From JAJXWB01 sp047605445 (GTDB lineage Bacteria > Pseudomonadota > Alphaproteobacteria > Rhizobiales > Beijerinckiaceae), in the NCBI GenBank assembly GCA_047605445.1, contig JASGFP010000056.1:1-24813 (forward strand): a DNA stretch of 24,813 nucleotides. Direction: 5' to 3'. Shown here one piece after another: positions 8,238 through 15,237 of this stretch (the first letter of the stretch is position 1; every line of letters starts with the position of its first letter). The position numbers were made by a program, and so were the translations under genes. The notes beneath the pieces are model-generated. The model searched no databases and was not told where the DNA came from. It saw only the letters and a program-made list of their open reading frames with translations.

Positions 8238-10103
8238 CTATCGCGTGGATATGACCCGATCCGACGGCTTTTCGCCGTAGAGTTCCTGCACGAGATCTGC
8301 GCGGTGGGCGAGCGCGGCGCGCTGGTTGATCGACCCCTTGTCGGTCACTTCGCCATGGTCGATCGAGGGGTGCGCATCGAGAACCACGATGCGCGCCACG
8401 CGCGTGGAAGAGCCGGTCGATTTCGCCTGGAAGGCTTGCAGCTTCTCGGCGAGCGCCCCGCGCAGGCCCGCATGGGCGGCGAGCGTCGCGGGATGGGTAT
8501 CGGCGAGATCGGAAAATATTGCGCGGCAACCGTCGGGATCGAGCAACAGGATGGCCGCCAGATCCTCGCGGTCGTGGCCGGCGATCACGGCGTCGCGCAG
8601 GAAGGGCGCGAAGGTTGCGATCATGGCGGCGCGCAGATTGCCGACGCTGACCCAGGTGCCGGTCAACAGCTTGAAATCCTCGCTGACGCGGCCGTCGAAG
8701 GCGAAGCCTCGCTGCGGGTCTTCGGGATCGACGAAGCGGATGGCGTCGCCCATCTTGTAGAAGCCTTCCTCGTCGAAGGCCGCGGCCGTCGCTTCGGGCT
8801 GGCGCCAATAGCCCGGCGTGATGTTGGGGCCGCGCACGCGCAGTTCCAGCTTGCCGACATTGGGCACGAGCTTGATCTCGCAGCCGGGAATGGGATTGCC
8901 GATCATGCCGGCCTTCACGTCGCCGCGCGTGACGAAGGTGACGCTCGGCCCCGTCTCCGTCGCGCCGAGCCCGGTGACGATGCGGATTTTCTCGCCTATC
9001 GTCTCGAAGGCGAGGCGCTCGAGCGCATCCCATACGTGCTGCGGCAGGCTCGCGCCCGCATACATGAAGAACTTTACCCGGCTGAAGAAATTTTTCCGCA
9101 GTTGCGCGTCCTCGGCGAGGCGGTGGGCGAGCAGTTCGAACCCCTTCGGCACGTTGAAATAGCAGGTCGGCGCGATCTCCTTCAGATTGCGGATCGTCGC
9201 GTCGAAGCCGCCAGGCGTCGGCTTGCCGTCGTCGATGTAGAGCGAACCGCCGGAATAGAGCGTGAGATGAATGTTCTGGTTGGAGCCGAACGTGTGGTTC
9301 CACGGCAGCCAGTCGACCAGTGTCTGCGGCTTCTTGATTTCCGCCATGGCGAAGGCCGCCTGGGCGATGTCGGCGCAGATCATGCGTTGCGGATTGATCA
9401 CGCCCTTGGGCATGCCGGTCGAGCCGGAGGTGAACAGCACCTTGGCGATCGTGTCGGGGCCAACCGCCGCATGGGCGGCGGCGACCTGCGCAGGCGCATC
9501 GGCGGACAACGCATCGAATGCCGTCGCGCCGGAATAATCGTCGCCGGTCAGCGTGACAATTTCGGCCTCCGGCGCGACGGCCTTGATGGCCTTGCCGTAG
9601 GCTGCGCCGTCGTCGGCGAAGATCAGGCCGGGCGTCAGCAGATCGAGAATGTAGCGCAGCTTGCCGTAGTCGCTCGAAACGAGCGAATAGGCCGTCGAGA
9701 TCGGCGCGACGGGCACGCCGACATGCATGCAGGCGACCAACAGCAGCAGGTGCTCGACGGAATTGCCGGAGAGGATGGCGACCGGCCGATCCTGCGACAG
9801 CCCACGCCCGATAAGGGCGGCGCCGATGCGCTCGACGCGCGCGAGGAATTGCGCGTAGGTCAGCTTGCGCCATTCCCCGTCCGGGCCGCGCTGCGCGACG
9901 ACGATGGCGTCGGGCGTTTCCTTCGCCCATTTCAGCAGCGGCGTCGTGATCGTGCGCGGAACATCGTCGAGCGCATGCGGACTGCGCGCGTAAACGATGC
10001 CGTTCTTGCGGCGGTCGATAATGACGTCCTGCGGCCCAAGCTCGACCGCGCGCTCTTTGATGGCGGCCGAAGGAGCCGCGGCCGGCTGGTTCGAGTTCGT
10101 CAT
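8238..10103 (-). CDS. fcs: Feruloyl-CoA synthase-type acyl-CoA ligase
   Basis: This is an ANL-superfamily adenylating enzyme that would activate a hydroxycinnamate such as ferulate or p-coumarate to its CoA thioester with ATP in the cytoplasm. The phosphate-binding loop is FTSGSTGMPKG (residues 224-234). The segments DWLPWNHTFGSNQN, YIDDGKPTPGGF, YFNVPKGFE, GLGATETGP and the late TDKGSINQRA with the C-domain lysine are typical of the bacterial feruloyl-CoA synthase family rather than of general fatty acid ligases. The start is ATG 10103 because GGGAGGAAAC directly precedes it; the open frame reaches a GTG at 10136 without such a site. This gives 621 residues. The gene is divergent from the sRNA and esterase, behind a promoter with palindromes. 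No enoyl-CoA hydratase/aldolase (ech) is in the window. The family is confident; the exact acid is inferred. Confidence 0.85.
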   Translation of the reverse strand: MTNSNQPAAAPSAAIKERAVELGPQDVIIDRRKNGIVYARSPHALDDVPRTITTPLLKWAKETPDAIVVAQRGPDGEWRKLTYAQFLARVERIGAALIGRGLSQDRPVAILSGNSVEHLLLLVACMHVGVPVAPISTAYSLVSSDYGKLRYILDLLTPGLIFADDGAAYGKAIKAVAPEAEIVTLTGDDYSGATAFDALSADAPAQVAAAHAAVGPDTIAKVLFTSGSTGMPKGVINPQRMICADIAQAAFAMAEIKKPQTLVDWLPWNHTFGSNQNIHLTLYSGGSLYIDDGKPTPGGFDATIRNLKEIAPTCYFNVPKGFELLAHRLAEDAQLRKNFFSRVKFFMYAGASLPQHVWDALERLAFETIGEKIRIVTGLGATETGPSVTFVTRGDVKAGMIGNPIPGCEIKLVPNVGKLELRVRGPNITPGYWRQPEATAAAFDEEGFYKMGDAIRFVDPEDPQRGFAFDGRVSEDFKLLTGTWVSVGNLRAAMIATFAPFLRDAVIAGHDREDLAAILLLDPDGCRAIFSDLADTHPATLAAHAGLRGALAEKLQAFQAKSTGSSTRVARIVVLDAHPSIDHGEVTDKGSINQRAALAHRADLVQELYGEKPSDRVISTR

Positions 10104-10161
10104 GTTTCCTCCCGCAGCGCTCTTGGGGGTCGACACCCGGCGCCGTCGCGACTTTTGTTAT

Positions 10162-10190
10162 GTTATATAACTATTAGTCGCCCGCCGCAA
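10162..10190 (-). promoter_or_regulatory. Putative fcs promoter with palindromic operator over the -10
   Basis: On the minus strand TTGCGG (10190-10185) and TATAAC (10167-10162) are separated by 17 bases. The -10 is embedded in a perfect 10-base palindrome, GTTATATAAC (10162-10171), in an otherwise GC-rich region. This is a plausible repressor site. Known hydroxycinnamate ligase operons are often controlled by MarR-type repressors, but no such gene is adjacent here. The leader to the ATG would be about 50 bases. Confidence 0.5.
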
Positions 10191-10199
10191 CCTGCGGCG
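10183..10199. repeat. Inverted repeat overlapping the fcs -35 region
   Basis: CGCCGCA-acc-TGCGGCG is a perfect 7-base inverted repeat with a 3-base spacer. It covers the proposed -35 of the fcs promoter. It could be a second operator half-site pair, or chance in GC-rich DNA. Confidence 0.4.
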
Positions 10200-10395
10200 T
10201 GCGAGAATCGCGCCGTCGCGCCGCGCGTCAATTCGCTGTGCGGCCTCCTCGGGAGTGATGGTCGCCAGTCCATCTGGTCTTACAGCCAGCCGCTGATCGG
10301 CCACGGCGAGACAACCTTCAACGCGGCCAAGTGTCACATTTTGTCCACAACCGAATGCGCAAACCCGGTCCTCCGAAAGTTCATATCAAAACCGC
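10200..10395. other. Divergent spacer with no recognised gene
   Basis: This 196-base stretch lies between the fcs promoter and the sRNA promoter. I see no reading frame with codon bias, no RNA-like stem and no clear repeat. The GC content is lower than in the coding DNA around it. It could hold regulator sites for both directions. Confidence 0.5.
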
Positions 10396-10424
10396 TTGAC
10401 ATATTGTGCGGTGCATCATAATTT
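10396..10424 (+). promoter_or_regulatory. Putative sigma-70 promoter of the small RNA
   Basis: CTTGACA with a consensus TTGACA at 10396-10401 is followed by a 17-base spacer and TAATTT at 10419-10424; the alternative -10 CATAAT at 10417 would give 15 bases. Transcription would start near 10431, directly before the first hairpin of the RNA below. The local DNA is AT-rich compared with its surroundings. Confidence 0.6.
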
Positions 10425-10430
10425 CATCGT

Positions 10431-10516
10431 CATGCAACGAGCCTCCCTCGTTGCTAGCCCTCCTTGGGCGTTTCCTCCCTAGACTTGGGCCGCCGGCTTG
10501 CCGGTGGCCCTTTTTT
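10431..10516 (+). ncRNA. Cuckoo/alpha-r14-like small RNA with three anti-SD CCTCC motifs
   Basis: This is a short untranslated transcription unit of about 86 bases. Hairpin 1 pairs GCAACGAG (10434-10441) perfectly with CTCGTTGC (10447-10454) and presents exactly CCTCC in its loop. Hairpin 2 pairs GCCC (10457-10460) with GGGC (10466-10469) around TCCTT, so a second CCTCC (10459-10463) lies at the loop. A third CCTCC (10474-10478) is in a single-stranded linker. A GC-rich terminator with a T-tract closes the unit. This layout, loops that display an anti-Shine-Dalgarno sequence followed by an intrinsic terminator, is that of the alphaproteobacterial alpha-r14/cuckoo sRNAs, which are thought to bind ribosome-binding sites of target mRNAs. 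The structure is seen in the sequence; the family assignment is from memory, and the targets are unknown. It could instead be a 5' leader attenuator of the esterase gene. Confidence 0.75.
10487..10516 (+). terminator. Intrinsic terminator of the small RNA
   Basis: GGGCCGCCGGC (10487-10497) pairs with GCCGGTGGCCC (10500-10510), with one G-U pair in RNA; the innermost bases would open to a CTTG loop. TTTTTT follows at 10511-10516. It is the strongest terminator-like structure in the window. It lies 75 bases upstream of the esterase ATG, so it should stop most transcripts from the 10396 promoter before that gene. Confidence 0.85.
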
Positions 10517-10591
10517 CTTGGGCCGCGCGACGGCTTGCCGAAGCGCTGCTTTTCTGGCGCATTGGCGCCGAGGAAACAACAAGGACCGTCC

Positions 10592-11554
10592 ATGCCAATC
10601 GATCCCGACGCACAGAATCTTCTGGCGATGCTCAAGGCCGCGGGTCGGCCGCCGTTGAATACGCTGAGCCCGCCCGAGGCCCGCGCCGCCTATCTCGCCG
10701 GCCGCGCCCTGCTCCAGCCGGATCTGCCGGAAGTCGCCGAAGCCCGCGATCTCGCCGCACCCGGTCCGCACGGGCCGATCCCGCTGCGCCTCTATCGCGG
10801 AAAAGGGCTGGCGGCGGGCCCCGCGCCGGCGCTGGTCTTCGCGCATGGCGGCGGCTGGGTGATCGGCGACCGCGACACGCATGACTACGTCTGCCGCAAG
10901 CTCGCCAACGACGCGCGCTGCGTCGTCGTATCGATCGACTACCGCATGGGGCCGGAGCACAAGTTTCCTGCGGCGATCGAGGATTCGCTGGCAGCGACGC
11001 AATATGTCGCCGACCAGGCCGCCGCGCTTGGCGTCGACGCCGGCAAGATCGCCATCGGCGGCGACAGCGCGGGCGGCAATATTTCGGCGGTGCTGGCGCT
11101 GATGGCGCGCGACGGCGTGGCGCCGCAGCTCGTGCATCAATTGCTGCTCTACCCGGCGGTCGACATGAAGATGGATGCGCCTTCTTTCGGGCGCGTCCCC
11201 GACGATTATCCGCTGTCGCCCACAATCGCGCGCTGGTTTCGCGACCAATACTTGACGGGCGACCACGAGCATGACGACTGGCGCGCCTCGCCCCTGCACG
11301 CGCCCTCGCACGCGGGCGTGGCCTCGGCCTTCATCCTGACCGCGCGCCACGATCCGCTTTGCGACGAGGGGCGCGACTATGCGCGCAAGCTGGAGGAAGC
11401 CGGCGTGCGCGTCTGGCATCTCGACATGAACGACCAGCTGCACGGCTTCCTCACCTGGGGCAAGGTGGTGCGCGCCGCCGACGCCGCGCTGGAAATGGCG
11501 GCCGCCTCGTTGCGCTACGCCTTTTCGACGGCGCGGCAGTCGCGCCCTATGTGA
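10592..11554 (+). CDS. Alpha/beta-hydrolase, HSL-family esterase/lipase
   Basis: This is a cytoplasmic serine esterase of the hormone-sensitive-lipase family (bacterial family IV), which hydrolyses short- to medium-chain or aryl esters. The oxyanion motif is HGGGW (residues 85-89), the nucleophile is Ser159 in GDSAGG, the acid is Asp254 in RHDPLCDEG and the base is His284 in DQLHGF. The start is ATG 10592, with AAGGA 6 bases upstream, giving 320 residues; the frame is open further back but that part covers the sRNA. No signal peptide is seen. Its place opposite a feruloyl-CoA ligase and before an aldehyde dehydrogenase makes hydrolysis of aromatic or hydroxycinnamate esters a fair guess, but many family members are promiscuous. 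The sRNA terminator upstream implies a separate promoter or read-through. Confidence 0.9.
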   Translation: MPIDPDAQNLLAMLKAAGRPPLNTLSPPEARAAYLAGRALLQPDLPEVAEARDLAAPGPHGPIPLRLYRGKGLAAGPAPALVFAHGGGWVIGDRDTHDYVCRKLANDARCVVVSIDYRMGPEHKFPAAIEDSLAATQYVADQAAALGVDAGKIAIGGDSAGGNISAVLALMARDGVAPQLVHQLLLYPAVDMKMDAPSFGRVPDDYPLSPTIARWFRDQYLTGDHEHDDWRASPLHAPSHAGVASAFILTARHDPLCDEGRDYARKLEEAGVRVWHLDMNDQLHGFLTWGKVVRAADAALEMAAASLRYAFSTARQSRPM

Positions 11555-11569
11555 CAATCATCCTTATCG

Positions 11570-11658
11570 CGTCATTGCGAGCGGAGCGACGAAGCAATCC
11601 ATCCGGTCGCCCATCCGCAGGGATCGATTGCTTCGTCGCTTCGCTCCTCGCAATGACG
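11570..11658. repeat. REP-like mobile palindrome
   Basis: A long imperfect palindrome fills most of the 144-base gap between the esterase and aldehyde dehydrogenase genes. The left arm starts CGTCATTGCGAG and ends GAAGCAATC (11570-11599). The right arm (11626-11658) is its reverse complement apart from a 3-base length difference in the middle. The inner loop is about 26 bases, with four or five further pairs. This arm sequence is one I know as highly repeated in many alphaproteobacterial genomes and often mistaken for short genes when translated. It could fold in the mRNA and act as a transcription end or mRNA stabiliser between the two genes. Confidence 0.85.
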
Positions 11659-11698
11659 GGAAAAAGCAAGCCGCAGCCACAAGATAAAGAGAAACGCC

Positions 11699-13144
11699 AT
11701 GTCGCAGGTAAATTTCCCCAAGGTGCAAATGCTGATCGGCGGCGAATGGACCGAGGGAACATCCGGCAAGTCGCAGGACATTCTCAATCCGGCTACAGGC
11801 CAGTCGATCGGGACCGTGCCGCACGCCTCGACCGCCGATCTCGACCGGGCGCTGGCCGCTGCGCAAAAAGGCTTCGATCAGTGGAAGAAGGTTTCGGCCT
11901 TCGAGCGCTACAAGACGATGCGCAAGGTCGCCGAGATCATGCGCCAGCGCGCGCCCGAGATTTCGAAGATCATGGCGCTCGAACAGGGCAAGCCGGTCGG
12001 CGAGGCGCTGGTCGAGACCAATCTGGCGGGCGATCTGATCGACTGGTTCGCGGAAGAGGCGCGCCGCACCTACGGACGCATCGTGCCGCCACGCATGGGC
12101 AATGTCGAACAGCTCGTGGTGAAGGAGCCTGTCGGCCCGGTGGCGGCGTTCACGCCGTGGAATTTTCCGATCAACCAGGCCGTGCGCAAGGTGTCGGCGG
12201 CGGTGGCGGCCGGCTGCTCGATCATCTGCAAGGGGCCCGAAGACACGCCAGCCTCCTGTATGGAACTGTTCCGCGCCTTCGTCGACGGCGGCGTGCCGGC
12301 AGGCGTTGTCAATCTCGTGTTCGGCGTGCCGCACGAAGTCTCGGAATATCTCATTCCGCATCCGATCATCCGCAAGATCAGCTTCACGGGTTCGACGGTG
12401 GTGGGCAAGCATCTCGCCGCGCTCGCCGGCCAGCACATGAAGCGCGTGACTATGGAGCTTGGCGGCCATGCGCCGGCGATCGTGTTCGACGACGCCGACA
12501 TCAAGAGCGCGGTCAGCATTCTCGCCGCGAACAAATTCCGCAACGCCGGACAGGTTTGCGTCGCGCCGACGCGCTTTCTCGTGCAGGACGGCGTCTACAA
12601 CGAATTTCTCGCGCAATTCGTCGAGACTGTGCGCGCGATCAAGGTCGGGCCCGGCATCGATCCGGACTCGAAGATGGGCGCGCTGGTCAGCCAGCGCCGC
12701 GTCGACGCGATGGAGAGTTTCGTGGCCGACGCCGTGCAGCGCGGCGCGAAGATCGAGACCGGCGGCAAACGCATGGGCAATGAGGGCTTCTTCTTCGAGC
12801 CGACGGTGCTGACCAATGTTGCGAAAGACGCGCGCATCATGAACGAGGAGCCGTTCGGCCCGCTCGCGCCGGTCGCGCGTTTCTCGACCTATGACGAAGT
12901 GGTGAGCGAAGCCAACCGCCTGCCCTACGGGCTTGCGGCCTACGCCTATACGCGCTCGGCCAGGACCGCGGCGGCGCTGTCGCAGGACGTGGAAAGCGGC
13001 ATGGTCTCCATCAACCACCACGGCCTCGCCTTGCCGGAGGTGCCGTTCGGCGGCATGAAGGATTCGGGCTATGGTTCGGAAGGCGGCCTCGAAGCGATCG
13101 AGGGCTACCTCAACACCAAATTCGTGACGCAGGCGAACGTGTGA
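11699..13144 (+). CDS. NAD(P)-dependent aldehyde dehydrogenase (succinate-semialdehyde/vanillin dehydrogenase type)
   Basis: This is a soluble class ALDH enzyme that oxidises an aldehyde to its acid with NAD(P)+. The 481 residues contain the standard set: oxyanion Asn155 in PWNFP, cofactor Lys178 (in CKGPE), FTGS at 229-232, general base Glu253 in MELGG and catalytic Cys287 in NAGQVCVAPTR, with the late EEPFGP. Overall it looks most like the GabD (succinate-semialdehyde) branch. With a feruloyl-CoA ligase nearby, oxidation of vanillin or another aromatic aldehyde is a reasonable alternative; sequence alone cannot decide. The Shine-Dalgarno sequence is weak (AAAGAGAAA). The gene follows the palindromic repeat and precedes the GST gene by 40 bases, so the two are probably one operon. 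Confidence 0.9.
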   Translation: MSQVNFPKVQMLIGGEWTEGTSGKSQDILNPATGQSIGTVPHASTADLDRALAAAQKGFDQWKKVSAFERYKTMRKVAEIMRQRAPEISKIMALEQGKPVGEALVETNLAGDLIDWFAEEARRTYGRIVPPRMGNVEQLVVKEPVGPVAAFTPWNFPINQAVRKVSAAVAAGCSIICKGPEDTPASCMELFRAFVDGGVPAGVVNLVFGVPHEVSEYLIPHPIIRKISFTGSTVVGKHLAALAGQHMKRVTMELGGHAPAIVFDDADIKSAVSILAANKFRNAGQVCVAPTRFLVQDGVYNEFLAQFVETVRAIKVGPGIDPDSKMGALVSQRRVDAMESFVADAVQRGAKIETGGKRMGNEGFFFEPTVLTNVAKDARIMNEEPFGPLAPVARFSTYDEVVSEANRLPYGLAAYAYTRSARTAAALSQDVESGMVSINHHGLALPEVPFGGMKDSGYGSEGGLEAIEGYLNTKFVTQANV

Positions 13145-13184
13145 GCCGACGCGGATTTCCACGCGCACGACGGCGGGACTTTTC

Positions 13185-13853
13185 ATGATCATCGTCCACC
13201 ATCTCGAAAATTCCCGCTCGCAGCGCATCCTGTGGCTGCTCGAGGAGCTGGGCCTCGATTACGAGGTGAAGCTCTACAAGCGCGATCCTAAAACCATGCG
13301 GGCGCCAGCCGAGCTGCGCGCCGTCCATCCCCTCGGCAAATCGCCTGTGGTCACCGACGGCGACCGGACTGTCGCGGAATCCGGCGCGATCGTTGAGTAT
13401 CTGGTGGAGACTTATGGCAACGGCCGTCTCGAGCCGCCGGCTGGATCGGCGGATCGCCTGCGCTACCGCTATTATCTGCATTTCGCGGAGGGCTCGATGA
13501 TGCCGCCGCTGCTGATGAAGCTGGTCTTCACCCGCCTGCCGGCCGGCGCGCCGGCGCTGGTGCGGCCGGTGGCGCGGGCGATTTCCGACAAGGCGATGAA
13601 GCTGTTCGTGACGCCGCAGATCGAGCAGATGCTGAAATTTCTCGAAGGGGAGCTCGCCAATCGCGACTGGTTCGCGGGAGACGACCTGACCGCCGCGGAC
13701 ATTCAGATGAGTTTTCCGCTGGAAGGCGCGGCGGCGCGCGGCGGGCTGGACGGCCGTTACCCGCGGCTGAAGGATTTTCTCGCCCGCATTCACGCCCGCC
13801 CCGCATACAAGCGGGCGCTCGAACGTGGCGGACCCTACGCCCTGCTGTCCTAA
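13185..13853 (+). CDS. Glutathione S-transferase family protein
   Basis: This is a cytosolic glutathione transferase of 222 residues. The N-terminal thioredoxin-like domain shows the likely catalytic Ser10 (ENSRSQRILWLLEEL), the cis-proline region GKSPVV and the glutathione-binding ESGAIVEYL. An all-helical C-terminal domain follows, with DDLTAADIQMSFPLE, the usual N-capping box with its Asp. It lies 40 bases after the aldehyde dehydrogenase gene and is probably co-transcribed. In aromatic pathways such enzymes can act as glutathione-dependent lyases, isomerases or detoxifiers; the sequence does not tell which. A small hairpin, CGGGC-loop-GCCCG at 13858-13873, follows the stop but lacks a T-tract. 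Confidence 0.88.
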   Translation: MIIVHHLENSRSQRILWLLEELGLDYEVKLYKRDPKTMRAPAELRAVHPLGKSPVVTDGDRTVAESGAIVEYLVETYGNGRLEPPAGSADRLRYRYYLHFAEGSMMPPLLMKLVFTRLPAGAPALVRPVARAISDKAMKLFVTPQIEQMLKFLEGELANRDWFAGDDLTAADIQMSFPLEGAAARGGLDGRYPRLKDFLARIHARPAYKRALERGGPYALLS

Positions 13854-13947
13854 AATTCGGGCTTTTACGCCCGTTGCGAATAAGGATAGGCTCCCTGCCG
13901 AGGCTGCGCGGCACTAACCAGCGCGCCCGATCTGGGAGTGGAAACGC

Positions 13948-15174
13948 ATGACGCGACTGAGGTTCGCGGGCGCTATCGCGCTCGCTGCAGGCTTTGCTAT
14001 TTCGACGGGCGCCGTCGCGCAGAAGAAATACGACACCGGCGCGACCGATACGGAAATCAAGATCGGCCAGACCATCCCGCTGTCCGGGCCAGCATCGGCC
14101 TATGGCGGCATCGGCAAGGTGCAGGCCGCCTATGTCCGCATGATCAATGAGCAGGGCGGAATCAACGGCCGCAAGATCAACCTGATCCAGTACGACGACG
14201 CCTACAATCCGCCCAAGACCGTGGAGCAGGTGCGCAAGCTCGTCGAAAGCGACGAGATTCTGACGACATTCCAGATCATCGGCACGCCGCCCAACGCCGC
14301 CGTGCAGAAATATCTCAACGACAAGAAGATCCCGCAGCTTCTCGCCTCGACCGGCGCGACGCGCTTCACCGATCCGAAGAATTTCCCGTGGACGATCGCG
14401 TTCAATCCGAACTACCAGTCCGAGGCGCACATCTACGCGAAGTTCATCCTGGCGAATTATCCGAACGCCAAGATCGGCATCCTCTACCAGAACGACGATC
14501 TCGGTAAGGACTACGTCAAGGGACTGAAGGACGGGCTCGGCGCCAAGGCGGCCAGCATGATCGTCGCCGAAGCGCCCTATGAGCTCGCCGATCCGACCGT
14601 CGACGCGCAGATGGTGAAGCTGAAATCGTCCGGCGCGGATCTCTTCTACAACATGTCGACGCCAAAATTCGGCGCGCAGGCGATCAAGAAGGTGGCGGAA
14701 CTCGGCTGGAAGCCGGTGCATATCCTCGACATCAACGCCACGCCCGTCAGCCAGACGCTGGTTCCGGCGGGACTCGAGAACGCCAAAGACATCATTTCGG
14801 TCAATTACGGCAAGGATCCGCTCGACCCCCAATGGGCGAGCGACGAGGGCATGAAGAAGTACAAGGCCTTCATGGCCAAATACGCGCCCGATCAGGACGC
14901 CAACAGCGGCATCGCCACCTACGGCTATTCGACATCGCAATTGCTGATGCAGATTCTCAAGCAGTGCGGCGACAATCTGACGCGCGCCAACATCATGAAG
15001 CAGGCGACGAATATCGACTCTAAGTTTCTGGCCGATCTCGCGCTGCCCGGCATGACGTCGGGCGGCACGGATGACTACCGCATCAACAAGCAGTTCCAGA
15101 TGATGAAGTTCGACGGCGCGCGCTGGGTCCTCTTCGGGCCGATCATCACCGACGATTTCAAGGCGACGAACTGA
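13948..15174 (+). CDS. ABC transporter periplasmic substrate-binding protein (LIVBP/type I), copy 1
   Basis: This is a secreted binding protein of the branched-chain amino acid (HAAT) type, which would deliver a ligand to an ABC importer. A Sec signal peptide (MTRLRFAG..., hydrophobic to about residue 20) ends at AVA|Q, residues 22-25. The mature part starts KKYDTGATDTEIKIGQT and has PLSGPASAYG, YDDAYNPPKTVEQ, GTPPNAAVQ and GYST as probable hinge and pocket segments; length is 408 residues. A GGGAG lies upstream of ATG 13948. In Rhodopseudomonas, binding proteins of this fold (CouP) take up p-coumarate and related lignin aromatics, and the nearby feruloyl-CoA ligase supports an aromatic ligand, though this is an inference. 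It is the first of three tandem paralogues; no permease or ATPase gene is present. Confidence 0.9.
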   Translation: MTRLRFAGAIALAAGFAISTGAVAQKKYDTGATDTEIKIGQTIPLSGPASAYGGIGKVQAAYVRMINEQGGINGRKINLIQYDDAYNPPKTVEQVRKLVESDEILTTFQIIGTPPNAAVQKYLNDKKIPQLLASTGATRFTDPKNFPWTIAFNPNYQSEAHIYAKFILANYPNAKIGILYQNDDLGKDYVKGLKDGLGAKAASMIVAEAPYELADPTVDAQMVKLKSSGADLFYNMSTPKFGAQAIKKVAELGWKPVHILDINATPVSQTLVPAGLENAKDIISVNYGKDPLDPQWASDEGMKKYKAFMAKYAPDQDANSGIATYGYSTSQLLMQILKQCGDNLTRANIMKQATNIDSKFLADLALPGMTSGGTDDYRINKQFQMMKFDGARWVLFGPIITDDFKATN

Positions 15175-15186
15175 ACACAAGCATAG

Positions 15187-15216
15187 CGAAGGAGCGGCGA
15201 TGAACGTCGTCCTTCG
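15187..15216 (+). other. Intercistronic hairpin between binding-protein copies 1 and 2
   Basis: CGAAGGA (15187-15193) pairs perfectly with TCCTTCG (15210-15216), and the bases between them can extend the stem imperfectly. Only a short mixed T stretch follows, so it is a poor terminator. It could protect the 3' end of the first coding unit or lower read-through. Confidence 0.4.
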
Positions 15217-15237
15217 TCTTTCGGGAGGGAGAGAAAC

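Noticed and set aside
8304..10421. Open reading frame of about 700 codons on the plus strand opposite the CoA ligase
   Set aside because: It has low-complexity Arg/Ala/Gly composition, crosses the fcs promoter and is antisense to an unambiguous enzyme.
10412..10436. TGCAT...ATGCA inverted repeat around the sRNA start
   Set aside because: Five-base arms with a 15-base spacer are weak and can occur by chance; it is not listed as an operator.
11547..11787. Short minus-strand reading frames over the palindrome
   Set aside because: Their translations are those typically produced by this repeated palindrome in many genomes, not a protein family.
13858..13873. CGGGC-loop-GCCCG hairpin after the GST gene as a terminator
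   Set aside because: The stem is only 5 bp and no T-tract follows it.
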